A stretch of 64,000 nt of DNA, taken from assembly GCA_041648175.1 (NCBI GenBank), contig JBAZPO010000011.1, forward strand, positions 62,001-126,000, in the 5' to 3' direction. This document shows positions 7,667 to 16,012 of the stretch, in pieces (the stretch's first letter is position 1; each line of letters begins with the position of its first letter). The translations under genes and the position numbers were made by a program. The stretch comes from Desulfobaccales bacterium (GTDB lineage Bacteria; Desulfobacterota; Desulfobaccia; Desulfobaccales; 0-14-0-80-60-11). The notes under the pieces were generated by a model that saw only the letters and a program-made list of their open reading frames with translations, searched no databases and was not told the origin of the DNA.

Positions 7667-8575
7667 ATGCCCCCTTACCAAAAACCAAAAACTAAAAACC
7701 AAAAACTATATATCGGCGCCGCGGGCTGGGATTATGCGGACTGGCGGGGAGTAGTCTACCCCCCAGGGCTTAAGGGCGCGGACCGCCTCACCTTCCTTGC
7801 CGGTCTCTTTGGCGCTGTGGAGATCAACGTCACTTTCTACCGGCCCATTGCGCCCGACTATGCCCGGCGTTGGCTGTCCGCAGTGGCGGATTCCCCGGAT
7901 TTCCGCTTCACCGCCAAGGTCTGGCAGGTCTTTACCCACGAACGGCGGCTGCCGGGGGCCGAACTGGCCCAGTTCCAAGAGGGGCTGGCGCCGCTTTTGG
8001 ATGGAGGCAAGCTAGGGGTGCTTCTGGCCCAATTCCCCTATTCTTTCCATAATACCGAAGACAATCGCCGCTATCTCCTGGAACTCAAGGACGCGTTTCG
8101 GGATTTTCCTCTGGCTGTGGAGGTGCGGCACCGCTCCTGGCAGCAGCGGGCGGTGCGGGACTTCTTACAGACCGCGGGCCTGGATTTCTGCAACATCGAC
8201 CAACCCCTGGTCTCCTACCCCATGGGAGCTACCAGCTGGGTCACCGGCGCTCGCGGGTATCTGCGCTGCCATGGCCGGCACAAAGAGGCCTGGTTTGAAT
8301 TCGGGGATGACCGCCAGGCCCGCTACGACTATCTCTACTCCCCCGAAGAACTGGAAGACCTGGCGTCCCGCACCCGGGAACTCATGGAGAAAGCCCGGGA
8401 GACCTATGTCATCTTCAATAACCACCCCGCGGGCCAGGCCGTGGCCAACGCCCTGGAACTGGAACATCGGCTCGCACCGGGGCAGGCCTTGCAAGTTCCT
8501 GAACAACTGCTTGCCGCCTTTCCGCGGCTTACCGGCCTCAAGCCTCAAGTAGAGACTCCACCCTGCAAGCGCTGA
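7667..8575 (+). CDS. DUF72 family protein
   Basis: A 302-residue TIM-barrel-like DUF72 protein: YIGAAGWDYADWRGVVYPPG (family GxxGW motif), then EINVTFYRPIAPDYARRW, FTAKVWQVFTHERRL, VEVRHRSW, YLRCHGRH and YVIFNNHPAGQAVANAL. Function is unproven. Residues 4-13 (YQKPKTKNQK) are encoded by a heptamer repeat array at 7678-7705, so the natural N-terminus appears to have been replaced or extended by repeat DNA. No start codon lies closer to the conserved YIGAAGW. Confidence 0.88.
   Translation: MPPYQKPKTKNQKLYIGAAGWDYADWRGVVYPPGLKGADRLTFLAGLFGAVEINVTFYRPIAPDYARRWLSAVADSPDFRFTAKVWQVFTHERRLPGAELAQFQEGLAPLLDGGKLGVLLAQFPYSFHNTEDNRRYLLELKDAFRDFPLAVEVRHRSWQQRAVRDFLQTAGLDFCNIDQPLVSYPMGATSWVTGARGYLRCHGRHKEAWFEFGDDRQARYDYLYSPEELEDLASRTRELMEKARETYVIFNNHPAGQAVANALELEHRLAPGQALQVPEQLLAAFPRLTGLKPQVETPPCKR
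7678..7705. repeat. CCAAAAA-class heptamer array inside a coding start
   Basis: Units CCAAAAA, CCAAAAA, CTAAAAA, CCAAAAA in tandem, within the first codons of the DUF72 gene. A shorter relative (AAAACCAAAAACTAAAAG) lies at 43952-43969, before the PHP gene. Confidence 0.8.
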
Positions 8576-8623
8576 CGGAATAGGCGGGATAGGTTCGCCG
8601 CTGACGATGTTACATTGAAAAGG

Positions 8624-8650
8624 AAGCGCCCCCGAAGTGTGGGGGCGTTT
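8624..8650. terminator. Intrinsic terminator between convergent genes
   Basis: Stem CGCCCCC, loop GAAGTGT, stem GGGGGCG, followed by TTTC on the plus strand and by CTTCCTTTTC on the minus strand. It lies between the DUF72 gene and the convergent PEP-CTERM gene and could serve both, though the U-tracts are short. Confidence 0.7.
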
Positions 8651-8696
8651 CTGCGTTGCATGGCAATACAAACAACAGAGAAATTGAAGCGTTTGA

Positions 8697-9383
8697 TTAG
8701 TTTTTCCAGCGTTGCCGGAACAGCATCGCCACCAGACCGGAGCCGAATAAAATAGCCGTTACGGGCACTGGAACTGCGGCAATGTTATCCACCCCTAAAG
8801 AAGCTGCGATCGCGGGACCCGGGAAACCGGGGTCAGAGCTATGGTACAGGCGCATTACCGTTGCATGCGTTAATGCCGTAGTAACATCGCCCAGCGCCGC
8901 GCTTAGATCGGCAGGACTGATGGGAAAGAGCACCGATATCCAACCGCTCCCGGGAGGGACTATGACTGCCTCCGTCGAAAAAGCGATATTTTCAGGCGGC
9001 CCAACCGTGGGGTCTTCAAACAACAGCCGGAGAGCGAGTTCTGTACTTCCCAGGTTATTGACAGCCATCGTAATAAGATCGATCCCTGCGGCGATAAAGT
9101 CACCCGTCCACTGGCTTGCGTTAATGACGGTCAATCTACTGCCCGCTCCACCGCCGCCAATGGCCGTAAGCAGTAGATAGTGGTCGCCGGCCCCCGCGGG
9201 ACCACCCGTAGCTACATTAACCGGCGGCGCCGGGTGTGGAGCGCCCAGTAAGCCAACCACCCAGTTCTGAGTGGTGCCGTCTTCAAAGTTATCCACCTGC
9301 CCTAAGGTCACCCCCGAGGCCGGCGGCGCCTGAAATAAGATTATCAAAAGAATAGCCCACAGCATCACACGTAAGGATCTCAT
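8697..9383 (-). CDS. PEP-CTERM sorting domain protein
   Basis: A 228-residue secreted protein with a signal peptide (ends near PASG, residue 24), a middle beta-rich domain that opens with GQVDNFEDGTTQNWV (possible carbohydrate-binding-like fold), and a C-terminal sorting signal: VPVPVTAILFGSGLVAML followed by basic FRQRWKN. Such signals are processed by an exosortase and sort proteins to the outside or to exopolysaccharide. No exosortase gene is in this window. Function of the passenger domain is unknown. Confidence 0.85.
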   Translation of the reverse strand: MRSLRVMLWAILLIILFQAPPASGVTLGQVDNFEDGTTQNWVVGLLGAPHPAPPVNVATGGPAGAGDHYLLLTAIGGGGAGSRLTVINASQWTGDFIAAGIDLITMAVNNLGSTELALRLLFEDPTVGPPENIAFSTEAVIVPPGSGWISVLFPISPADLSAALGDVTTALTHATVMRLYHSSDPGFPGPAIAASLGVDNIAAVPVPVTAILFGSGLVAMLFRQRWKN

Positions 9384-9725
9384 GGTTTTCTTCCCTTCTC
9401 TGTATGACCGAAATCAAGCACCTGGCCAATGGACTGCCCCGAATTGCTGTCTGGAACTAATTTTTTACCCTTTAACCTCCCAACAGACCTTGGGGCGGAT
9501 TTCAAACCAGCACCCTAAACCATTTTTCCAAAATATATAGCTTTAAATTTTATTGTAAAGATTTATTAATAAAAGAAGTTTGACGCCAGGCTGATTATTG
9601 GCAGGACCAGGAGTTCGTAATAGGTTGGCAGGCAGATAATGACTGGCCGTTTATGACTATCTATATCTATACCGGCGAAGAGGAAGCGCCACTTCCCTGT
9701 GGCACCTTTTTGTCGAAGAGGACGG
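9384..9725. other. AT-rich intergenic region between PEP-CTERM genes
   Basis: About 340 bases containing the upstream region of the 8697-9383 gene. It is AT-rich around 9520-9590 and has a weak GCCAC/GTGGC hairpin near 9691-9706 downstream of the second PEP-CTERM gene. I see no gene and cannot place a promoter with confidence. Confidence 0.45.
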
Positions 9726-10295
9726 TTAGGCAGACCGCCGCCGCCAGGCGACGAGAGCGCCAAGACCCGTCAGGACCAAGGGCAGGGTGGCCGGCACGGG
9801 AATGGCAGAAACCATGAAATAGGCCGCGCCAGGGCCTGCAATTTGATAGGGCTCGATGGTAAGAGAATGATTTCCAGCCGCCAGGAAGAAAAAGCCGCGA
9901 CTCAGATCGGGGTCCAATAATGCTACTACCGGATCGTCCGTTCCAGAGTCGTTCCCGGTATTAGCCACTGCCGTAGTTCCTCCGATAAAGAGGCCAAAAT
10001 CGAAAACGTTGAAGGCGTCACCCTCTAGGAAAGCATCTACGACAGTGAGGAAGGTCGGCGCCAGCGAGCTAAAAGTCCAGGCCGGGGCGGGAGCATTTTG
10101 CGAGTTGCCGCTGATGCTCGGGATAACAAAATCCCCTAACGGATCATCGGGGAAAGCGCCCTGCGCCTGAACTCCCACAGCCGTAAAACTAAATTCATAC
10201 CACAAGGGATCATTTACGGTAATGGGGTCAGCTTGGGCCGCCGCCACAAATCCCATCACCACCAGAAGCATGGAAATCAACGCAATCTTTTTCAT
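9726..10295 (-). CDS. PEP-CTERM sorting domain protein
   Basis: A 189-residue secreted protein. The signal peptide is MKKIALISMLLVVMGFVAAA, cleaved near AQA. The mature part has a beta-sandwich look (WYEFSFTAVGVQAQG; GGTTAVANTGNDSGTDD; LSRGFFFLAAGNHSLTI), ending in the sorting tail IPVPATLPLVLTGLGALVAW plus RRRSA. It is probably exported and handled by an exosortase. GGAGG precedes the ATG. It shares only the tail with its neighbour, so they are separate passengers of the same sorting route. Confidence 0.88.
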   Translation of the reverse strand: MKKIALISMLLVVMGFVAAAQADPITVNDPLWYEFSFTAVGVQAQGAFPDDPLGDFVIPSISGNSQNAPAPAWTFSSLAPTFLTVVDAFLEGDAFNVFDFGLFIGGTTAVANTGNDSGTDDPVVALLDPDLSRGFFFLAAGNHSLTIEPYQIAGPGAAYFMVSAIPVPATLPLVLTGLGALVAWRRRSA

Positions 10296-10705
10296 TCGTT
10301 CCTCCTGGTAAATTGTTGTCAGCCATTCTTTTCTCTGCCTCCACCCTGCCGCACCTGTTCAGTTCCGGATTACCCCCCTTTCGGTGATAGATGGGAACCT
10401 TGCAAGAGTTCCAGGGAATTATTATCTGGGTGCTTTCGTTCCTCCCTTGAACCCTTTTCAAGGTTAGGCGGACCAACCCGGCCTCCCCTTCCGATCTCTT
10501 TTGGATAGTATTAAATAATTTAGTTTTTAATTAATATATTTAATTTATCATATTTGTAAAGTATTTTATATCTTCATTTATTTATTTAATTAATTTCTTC
10601 CCAGGGATCGTTGCCAGGATCAACAGAAGATGGTGCGAGCCTAAGATGATCGGCCGGAGAAATGGACTTCGGCCGTCTATCAGATCGTGGTGGCGGGGGT
10701 TATCC
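10296..10705. other. Intergenic region, AT-rich, no gene seen
   Basis: About 400 bases separating the end of feoB from the start of the PEP-CTERM gene, both on the minus strand. The stretch 10505-10600 is strongly AT-rich and probably contains the promoter of the PEP-CTERM gene. I checked for a c-di-GMP riboswitch core and did not see one. Confidence 0.45.
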
Positions 10706-12628
10706 TTAAAACACCAGCGCCCCGAAGCCCCGGGTCAGCATCCCCAGGATCAGAGCCAGGATGAGCGACAGGCCTGCGGCTGTGGCTGCGCCCTTCCAGC
10801 CCAGTTCCCGGCTCATGGCCGCGATGGTGGAGGCGCAGGGGACATAGAACAGCACAAAGATGGTGAAGGTGAGGAGTTGGGTCAGGGTCAGGACCGTGGT
10901 GATCTGGGGGGTGCCCAGGGCCTCGGTGAGCATCACCAGGGATAGCTCTTTGCGCATGATCCCGAAGATCAGCGTGGTACCCACCGCTGGGGGCAGGCCC
11001 AGAATATAGGTGAAAGGGCGGCAGAGGTCGTTGACGTAGACCTCCAGGTGATAAAATTGCAGGAGGCTCAGGACCAGACTCCCCACAATCAGGATGGGCC
11101 AGGCCACCACGATGAATTCCTTCAGGCTGTGCCAGGACTTGCGGGCCACATTCTTAACGGTGGGGAACCGGTACTCGGGTATCTCCATCAAAAGACCCGG
11201 GGAAACCTCGGGCAGAATCCAGGTGGAGACTTTTCCCAGCAGGGCAATGATCACCAGATTGAGAAAATAGACCCCCAAGGCCCAGAACGGCCCCAGGGCA
11301 TAGGCCACCAGGGCGAAGATGATCACCGAACGGGCCGAACAGGGGACCAGCACCGCCAGCATGGAGACCACCAGGCGGTCCCGGGGGCTCTCCAGGATGC
11401 GGGTGGCCATCACCGCGGGGACGCTGCAGCCATACCCCAGGATGAAAGGAATGATGGACTTGCCGTGGAGTCCCAAAAAATGCATGAGGTTATCCATCAG
11501 GAAGGCTACCCGGGGCAAATAGCCGCTATCCTCCAGCAGGGCCAACCCGATGAGGAACGGCAAGAGGTACGGCAGCACGATGGCCACCCCGCCGAAGATG
11601 CCCATGAGCAGGCCCTCAACGACGCTATAGGTCAGCGTGTTGACCCCCAGCCAAACTTTGCACAATTCCTGGGCCGCGGTTAAATAGCCCAGAAAGAATC
11701 CTTCAACATGTTGCCCCACCTTGAAGACCACCATGAAGAAGCCGGCCAGGATCGCCACCAGGAGGACATAACCCCAGAACCTGTCGGTGGCAATCTTGTC
11801 CAGGCGCTCTCGCCAGCCGGCCTTTTCCGCCGGTTTGACCTTCGCCACCTGCTCGAAAAGGTTGACGCTCAGGGCATGGCGCTCTGAGGAGATGACGGTT
11901 TCCGGGGGTCGGCCGTGGGACTGGGCCAGGATTTTTTGGCTATTTTTTACCCAGTGGACCGCTTCTTGATCCCGGCGCCCGATTTCCTCGATGACATAGG
12001 GATCATCCTCCAGGGCCTTGACCAGCATGAAGCGCCAGGGCAACCTCATTTCTTGCGAAAATTTGAAATCCAACTGAACCGCCAGGGAGTCGATCTCTTC
12101 TTCCACGTCGCGACTAAACTGGATCTGGGCGGGCAGCACCCCAGCCCGGCCCGCAATGACCGCGGCGTGCAATAGATCGGTGAGGCCCCGGCCCGCCGCG
12201 GCCACAGTGGTCACCACCGGCACCCCCAACAGCCCGGAGAGTTTGGCCGCGTCGATCACGATGCCCTTGCGCGCGGCCTCATCCATCATATTCAGGGCCA
12301 GCACCAAGGGACGTTCCAGGCTCATCAGCTCTAAAGTGAGTTCCAGACTGCGACTCAAGAGCGACGCGTCGATCACGTTGATAATGACATCGGATTTGCC
12401 CGCCAGGAGATAGTTCCGGGATTCCCGTTCCGCGGGGTCGATGGAGGTAAGGGAATAGACCCCGGGCAGATCGACGCAGGTGAGCGCCTCCCCTTCGAAC
12501 ACCACCTGGCTGACGGTGTACTTCACCGTTGTGCCGGGAAAATTGGAAACCGCGGCCTTATAACCGCTGAAGTAATTAAAAATGGTGCTCTTGCCGCAAT
12601 TGGGTTGGCCGATGAGAGATATAATCAT
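10706..12628 (-). CDS. feoB: FeoB-family ferrous iron transporter
   Basis: A 640-residue inner-membrane Fe(II) transporter. The N-terminal G domain shows G1 GQPNCGKST (residues 7-15), the switch region NFPGTTVKYT, G3 DLPGVYSL and G4-like NMMD. The gate domains follow, with PYLLPFLIGLALLEDSGYLPR and GYGCSVPAVMATR (conserved Cys) in the first and VPCASTIAAMSRELGWKGA in the last part. About nine membrane helices span residues 290-635. It is shorter than E. coli FeoB (773). There is no feoA or feoC beside it, so it works with a partner elsewhere or alone. Substrate is inferred from the family. Confidence 0.9.
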   Translation of the reverse strand: MIISLIGQPNCGKSTIFNYFSGYKAAVSNFPGTTVKYTVSQVVFEGEALTCVDLPGVYSLTSIDPAERESRNYLLAGKSDVIINVIDASLLSRSLELTLELMSLERPLVLALNMMDEAARKGIVIDAAKLSGLLGVPVVTTVAAAGRGLTDLLHAAVIAGRAGVLPAQIQFSRDVEEEIDSLAVQLDFKFSQEMRLPWRFMLVKALEDDPYVIEEIGRRDQEAVHWVKNSQKILAQSHGRPPETVISSERHALSVNLFEQVAKVKPAEKAGWRERLDKIATDRFWGYVLLVAILAGFFMVVFKVGQHVEGFFLGYLTAAQELCKVWLGVNTLTYSVVEGLLMGIFGGVAIVLPYLLPFLIGLALLEDSGYLPRVAFLMDNLMHFLGLHGKSIIPFILGYGCSVPAVMATRILESPRDRLVVSMLAVLVPCSARSVIIFALVAYALGPFWALGVYFLNLVIIALLGKVSTWILPEVSPGLLMEIPEYRFPTVKNVARKSWHSLKEFIVVAWPILIVGSLVLSLLQFYHLEVYVNDLCRPFTYILGLPPAVGTTLIFGIMRKELSLVMLTEALGTPQITTVLTLTQLLTFTIFVLFYVPCASTIAAMSRELGWKGAATAAGLSLILALILGMLTRGFGALVF

Positions 12629-12804
12629 GCGTAACGCCTAAGGCGACTCCTTGAACAAGAATCGAAAGTCATGAACTTTTTTATTTATCATTACTGAGAC
12701 TCAATTGCAATTTTATCATATCAATTTCGTCACCTGGACTTCAAACTCATCTACCGCTTAGCCTAAAGCAAAGCCGGGATGGCAGGTCCAGCCACCTTAA
12801 TAGC

Positions 12805-12832
12805 TTGACACTTGGCCAGATTTTTATATATT
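12805..12832 (+). promoter_or_regulatory. Sigma70-type promoter for yceD-rpmF
   Basis: TTGACA (12805-12810), 16 bases, then TATATT (12827-12832), close to the housekeeping consensus. It lies just upstream of yceD and would start transcription near 12839. The AT-rich surroundings fit a strong ribosomal-protein-linked promoter. Confidence 0.7.
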
Positions 12833-12848
12833 AATTTATTTTGGATGT

Positions 12849-13415
12849 GTGAATAAACTGCATATGAACGCTATGAAATCCCGAAGCTTGCAAATAGGCC
12901 TCAAGGGCATCCCCGACATCGGCAAAGAGGTCGCCATCGACCTGGGACCGGAGTGGTTTGCCCGCTGGCGCGGCGAGGACCCCGGCCTGGAATTTGCCGA
13001 CGCCCATATCACCGGTACGGTGAGCCTCTCGAAACACGGTAATGATGTTCTGGTGCGCGGGCAGCTTGAAGGCACCCTGGACCTGGCCTGCAGCCGCTGT
13101 CTTGCGCCCTTTAGCCATCCGGTGGCCGCCGAGTTCGACCTCCTCTTGGCGCCATCCCCCGAAACCGCGGCCGCGGCAGACGAGGAATTGAGCCCCGCCG
13201 ACCTGGACATGGACTATTATACCGGAGAAGTGGTGGACCTGGAAAGCATTCTGAGAGAACAGATTATTCTCATGATCCCCTTCAAGCCCCTGTGTGACGA
13301 AGTCTGTAAAGGCTTGTGCCCTCAGTGCGGGGCCAACCTCAACCGCGAAAGCTGCCACTGCCGGCCTGAAGCCGTTAATTCCCCCTTTGCCGACCTGGCA
13401 AAGTTGAAAATTTAA
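12849..13415 (+). CDS. yceD: YceD/DUF177 family protein
   Basis: A protein of up to 188 residues from the family encoded immediately before rpmF in most bacteria. It shows the DUF177 core LACSRCLAPF and the C-terminal Cys cluster LCDEVCKGLCPQCGANLNRE, and it probably binds zinc. The family is linked to 23S rRNA metabolism. Three starts are possible: GTG 12849, ATG 12864 and ATG 12873. None has a strong ribosome site, and the conserved part begins near MKSRSLQIG (12873). The promoter at 12805 fits a short 5' leader. Confidence 0.85.
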   Translation: MNKLHMNAMKSRSLQIGLKGIPDIGKEVAIDLGPEWFARWRGEDPGLEFADAHITGTVSLSKHGNDVLVRGQLEGTLDLACSRCLAPFSHPVAAEFDLLLAPSPETAAAADEELSPADLDMDYYTGEVVDLESILREQIILMIPFKPLCDEVCKGLCPQCGANLNRESCHCRPEAVNSPFADLAKLKI

Positions 13416-13426
13416 GGAGAACGCCC

Positions 13427-13609
13427 GTGCCTTTACCAAAAAGAAGAACATCCGTATCCAAGAAGAATAGCCGCCGCTCCCATGACCACCTGACGCCGCC
13501 GCAGTTGTCCACCTGCCCCAAGTGCAATGAGCCCCGGCTGCCCCACCATGCCTGCCCCAGTTGTGGCTTTTACAAGGGCCGGCTCGTGATCCCGAAAGCG
13601 GCGGAGTAG
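13427..13609 (+). CDS. rpmF: 50S ribosomal protein L32
   Basis: A 60-residue L32: MPLPKRRTSVSKKNSRRSHD, then CPKCNEPRLPHHACPSCGFY, whose four Cys bind zinc. The start codon is GTG at 13427, supported by AAGGAG seven bases upstream. It follows yceD by 11 bases. In most genomes plsX comes next; here an acyl-CoA dehydrogenase follows by six bases. Confidence 0.96.
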   Translation: MPLPKRRTSVSKKNSRRSHDHLTPPQLSTCPKCNEPRLPHHACPSCGFYKGRLVIPKAAE

Positions 13610-13615
13610 GTCACC

Positions 13616-14773
13616 ATGGATTATCTGCTCAGCGAAGAGCAGCAGATGCTCCAGGATTTGGCCCGCCAGATCTCTTATGAACGCATCAAGCCGATCCGGG
13701 CCCAACTGGACGAAGAAGAGACCTTTCCCTGGGACATTATGGCCGACCTGGCCCAGGCCGACCTGTGCGGCACCATCATTCCCGAAGAGTATGGTGGGCT
13801 GGGGTTGGGATGCATGGAGAACTGCCTGGTTTTAGAGGCCCTGGCCGAGGGCTGTGTCGGGGTGGCCACCACGTATGCCGCGAGCTTTCTGGGGGCATAT
13901 CCCCTCCTGCTCTATGGCACCGAGGCCCAGAAGCACCGGTATCTGCCGGCCATGGCCCGGGGTGAGTCCCTGGCCGCGTTTGCCCTGACCGAACCCCAAG
14001 CGGGCTCAGATGCCGGGGCTATTGCCACCACCGCAGTAAAAGACGGCGATTTTTTCGTCTTAAACGGCACCAAGCAGTGGATCACCAACGCCGGGGAAGC
14101 CGAATTCAACACCATCATCGCCCTCACCGACCGGTCCAAAGGGGCCCGGGGCGCTTCGGCCTTCCTGGTGGAGAAAAATGACCCGGGCATCTCTTTCGGC
14201 AAGAAAGAGAAGAAGATGGGCATCCGGGCATCCGTCACCCGGGAGATCATCCTGGAGGACTGCCGCATCCCCGCGGACCGGCTCCTGGGCAAACCCGGCC
14301 TGGGCTTCATCATCACCATGAAGACCCTGGACCTGGCCCGCCCCGGCGCGGGCGCCCTGGCCGTGGGCCTGGCCCAAAGCGCCCTGGATGAAGCCGCCAG
14401 CTTTGCCAAGGAGCGCCACCAGTTCGGCGCCCCCATCTTTTCCTTCCAGGCGGTGCAACACCTCCTGGCCGACATGGCCACCCAGATCGAAGCGGCCCGA
14501 GCCCTGACATACGCCGTAGCCCGGCACATCGATTCCAAACCCAAAGATTACTCCAAGCACGGCGCCATGGCTAAACTCTTCGCCACGGATATGGCCATGA
14601 AAGCCACCGTGGACGCGGTCCAGGTCATGGGCGGCCACGGCTACATGCGGGAGTATCCCGTGGAAAAGATGATGCGGGACGCCAAGATCCTCCAGATCTA
14701 CGAGGGCACCAACCAGATCATGAGGAACGTCATCGGGTTGGCGTTGAATAAGGAATATTCGAGGAAGAAATAG
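13616..14773 (+). CDS. Acyl-CoA dehydrogenase
   Basis: A 385-residue FAD flavoprotein that oxidises an acyl-CoA to the trans-2-enoyl-CoA and passes electrons to ETF. Motifs: AFALTEPQAGSDAGAI (FAD/substrate), KQWITNAGEAEFNTII, RKKMGIRAS-type loop as EKKMGIRASVTREIILEDCR, VQVMGGHGYMREYPVEKMMRD, and QIYEGTNQIMRNVI with the catalytic Glu. It resembles short-chain/butyryl-CoA dehydrogenases. The neighbour etfB supports the electron route. It occupies the place where plsX is normally found after rpmF. Confidence 0.94.
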   Translation: MDYLLSEEQQMLQDLARQISYERIKPIRAQLDEEETFPWDIMADLAQADLCGTIIPEEYGGLGLGCMENCLVLEALAEGCVGVATTYAASFLGAYPLLLYGTEAQKHRYLPAMARGESLAAFALTEPQAGSDAGAIATTAVKDGDFFVLNGTKQWITNAGEAEFNTIIALTDRSKGARGASAFLVEKNDPGISFGKKEKKMGIRASVTREIILEDCRIPADRLLGKPGLGFIITMKTLDLARPGAGALAVGLAQSALDEAASFAKERHQFGAPIFSFQAVQHLLADMATQIEAARALTYAVARHIDSKPKDYSKHGAMAKLFATDMAMKATVDAVQVMGGHGYMREYPVEKMMRDAKILQIYEGTNQIMRNVIGLALNKEYSRKK

Positions 14774-14782
14774 CCGGAGAAG

Positions 14783-14817
14783 AGTGGCCAGTGGTCAGTG
14801 ATCAGTGGCCAGTGTAA
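14783..14817. repeat. AGTGATC-class heptamer array
   Basis: Units AGTGGCC, AGTGGTC, AGTGATC, AGTGGCC, AGTGTAA. Its inverse partner (GACCACT units) lies at 15000-15027, so the 180 bases between acyl-CoA dehydrogenase and etfB are framed by inverted heptamer arrays. No gene is seen between the arrays. Confidence 0.8.
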
Positions 14818-14999
14818 GTCTCCATTTACTGGCTGTTTGCACCTGTCGTTGGCCCTAAGTCACTGGGCTCCCAGCGAGAAAATTGGTTTACCAGTTTCAC
14901 CCAGGCAATGATCAAGACCGAGGGGAATCTAAAACCTCCCAAGCGTAAATTAGAAATCAGATGCAGGGTGGGCACGGTCCACCATTTCCTTTTCTTTCT

Positions 15000-15027
15000 G
15001 ACCACTGGCCACTGACCACTGACCACT
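15000..15027. repeat. GACCACT heptamer array abutting the etfB start codon
   Basis: Four exact-phase units GACCACT, GGCCACT, GACCACT, GACCACT end at 15027, and the etfB ATG is at 15028. The repeat occupies the position of the ribosome binding site, and no Shine-Dalgarno sequence is present. Confidence 0.85.
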
Positions 15028-15813
15028 ATGAATATCATCGTCTGTATAAAGCAAGTACCCGACACCCAGGAAGTGCGCCTGGACCCCGTGACCCACACCC
15101 TGAAACGGGAGGGCATCGCGGCCATCATCAACCCCTTTGACCTCTATGCCCTGGAAGAGGGGTTAAGGGTCAAAGATGCCCAGGGGGGCACGGTGACGGT
15201 CATCACCATGGGTCCGCCCCAGGCCGAGGCCGCGCTGCGGGAGGCGTTGGGTTATGGCGCCGACGCCGCGGTGCTTTTGAGCGACAGGGCCTTTGCCGGG
15301 GCCGATACCTGGGCCACGGCGCTCACGTTGGCCAAGGCGGTGGACAAGCTGGGTGGCGCTGACCTGATTTTTTGCGGCAAACAGGCTATTGACGGGGACA
15401 CTGCCCAGGTAGGTCCCATGCTGGCCACCATCCTGGATATTCCTTACGTCGCCTGGGCCCGGAAATTGACTTTCACCGACGGAAATCTCACGGTGGAACG
15501 CCTCCTGGACCACGGCTATGACGCGGTGGCAGCCGATCTCCCGGCCCTGATCACCGTGGTCAAGGAGATCAACGAACCCCGAGTGCCATCCTTCAAAGCC
15601 AAACTCAAGGCTAAAAAAGCAGCCATCCCAGTTTGGGGTATCAACGATCTTGGCCTGGAAGCCGGTGAGATCGGTCTGAGCGGCTCCTTCACCCAAGTGG
15701 TGAAGGTCTTTCCGCCGCCCTCCCGGGGCACCCCGGAGATCTGGACCGGGGCGGCTGAGGAACTGGCGGACCGGTTGTGGCAGCGGCTGAAGGCGCAGGG
15801 CAAAGCTTTATAA
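15028..15813 (+). CDS. etfB: Electron transfer flavoprotein beta subunit
   Basis: A 261-residue EtfB: MNIIVCIKQVPDTQEVRLDP, ALREALGYGADAAVLLSD, and ADLIFCGKQAIDGDTAQVGP, the nucleotide-binding signature. With EtfA it carries electrons from acyl-CoA dehydrogenases. The family signature VKEINEPRVPSFKAKLKAKK is present. The start codon directly follows a heptamer array and has no ribosome site. Translation may depend on coupling or on an unstructured leader. EtfA is not adjacent: an ICMT-family gene lies between. Confidence 0.95.
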   Translation: MNIIVCIKQVPDTQEVRLDPVTHTLKREGIAAIINPFDLYALEEGLRVKDAQGGTVTVITMGPPQAEAALREALGYGADAAVLLSDRAFAGADTWATALTLAKAVDKLGGADLIFCGKQAIDGDTAQVGPMLATILDIPYVAWARKLTFTDGNLTVERLLDHGYDAVAADLPALITVVKEINEPRVPSFKAKLKAKKAAIPVWGINDLGLEAGEIGLSGSFTQVVKVFPPPSRGTPEIWTGAAEELADRLWQRLKAQGKAL

Positions 15814-15837
15814 TTTTCATCCGGAAACTCCCTATAA

Positions 15838-15924
15838 CTCCCCCCTTTGGAAAAGGGGGGCTGGGGGGGATTTTGTTGGCCCTGATAAATCCCCCTAAAT
15901 CCCCCTTTTACAAAGGGGGACTTT
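15838..15924. repeat. CCCCCTTT-family inverted repeat
   Basis: Two GC-clamped hairpins (CCCCCCTTTGGAAAAGGGGGG and CCCCCTTTTACAAAGGGGG) joined by a TAAATCCCCCTAAAT stretch. Similar paired hairpins occur at 40569-40660 and 60652-60742. It follows the etfB stop and could also end transcription. Confidence 0.75.
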
Positions 15925-15976
15925 ATGAACCGCTTCCAGCCTGCGCATTCCCGGATGAACACTAATTTAGGACATT

Positions 15977-15999
15977 GGCGGCCACGGGCCGCCCTATGA
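15977..15999. repeat. REP-like palindrome (GGCGGCCACGGGCCGCCCTA)
   Basis: Nearly identical to the left half of the repeats flanking the RAYT pseudogene (27232 and 27833). It lies 14 bases before the ICMT-family start. Confidence 0.7.
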
Positions 16000-16012
16000 C
16001 AGTGGTCCAGGG

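Noticed and set aside
10296..10640. c-di-GMP riboswitch or sigma54 promoter upstream of the PEP-CTERM gene
   Set aside because: No GEMM core, and the best GG...GC pair has 7 rather than 10 bases between.
14826..15131. 101-residue minus-strand frame before etfB
   Set aside because: It overlaps the etfB start and passes through heptamer repeats; no ribosome site.
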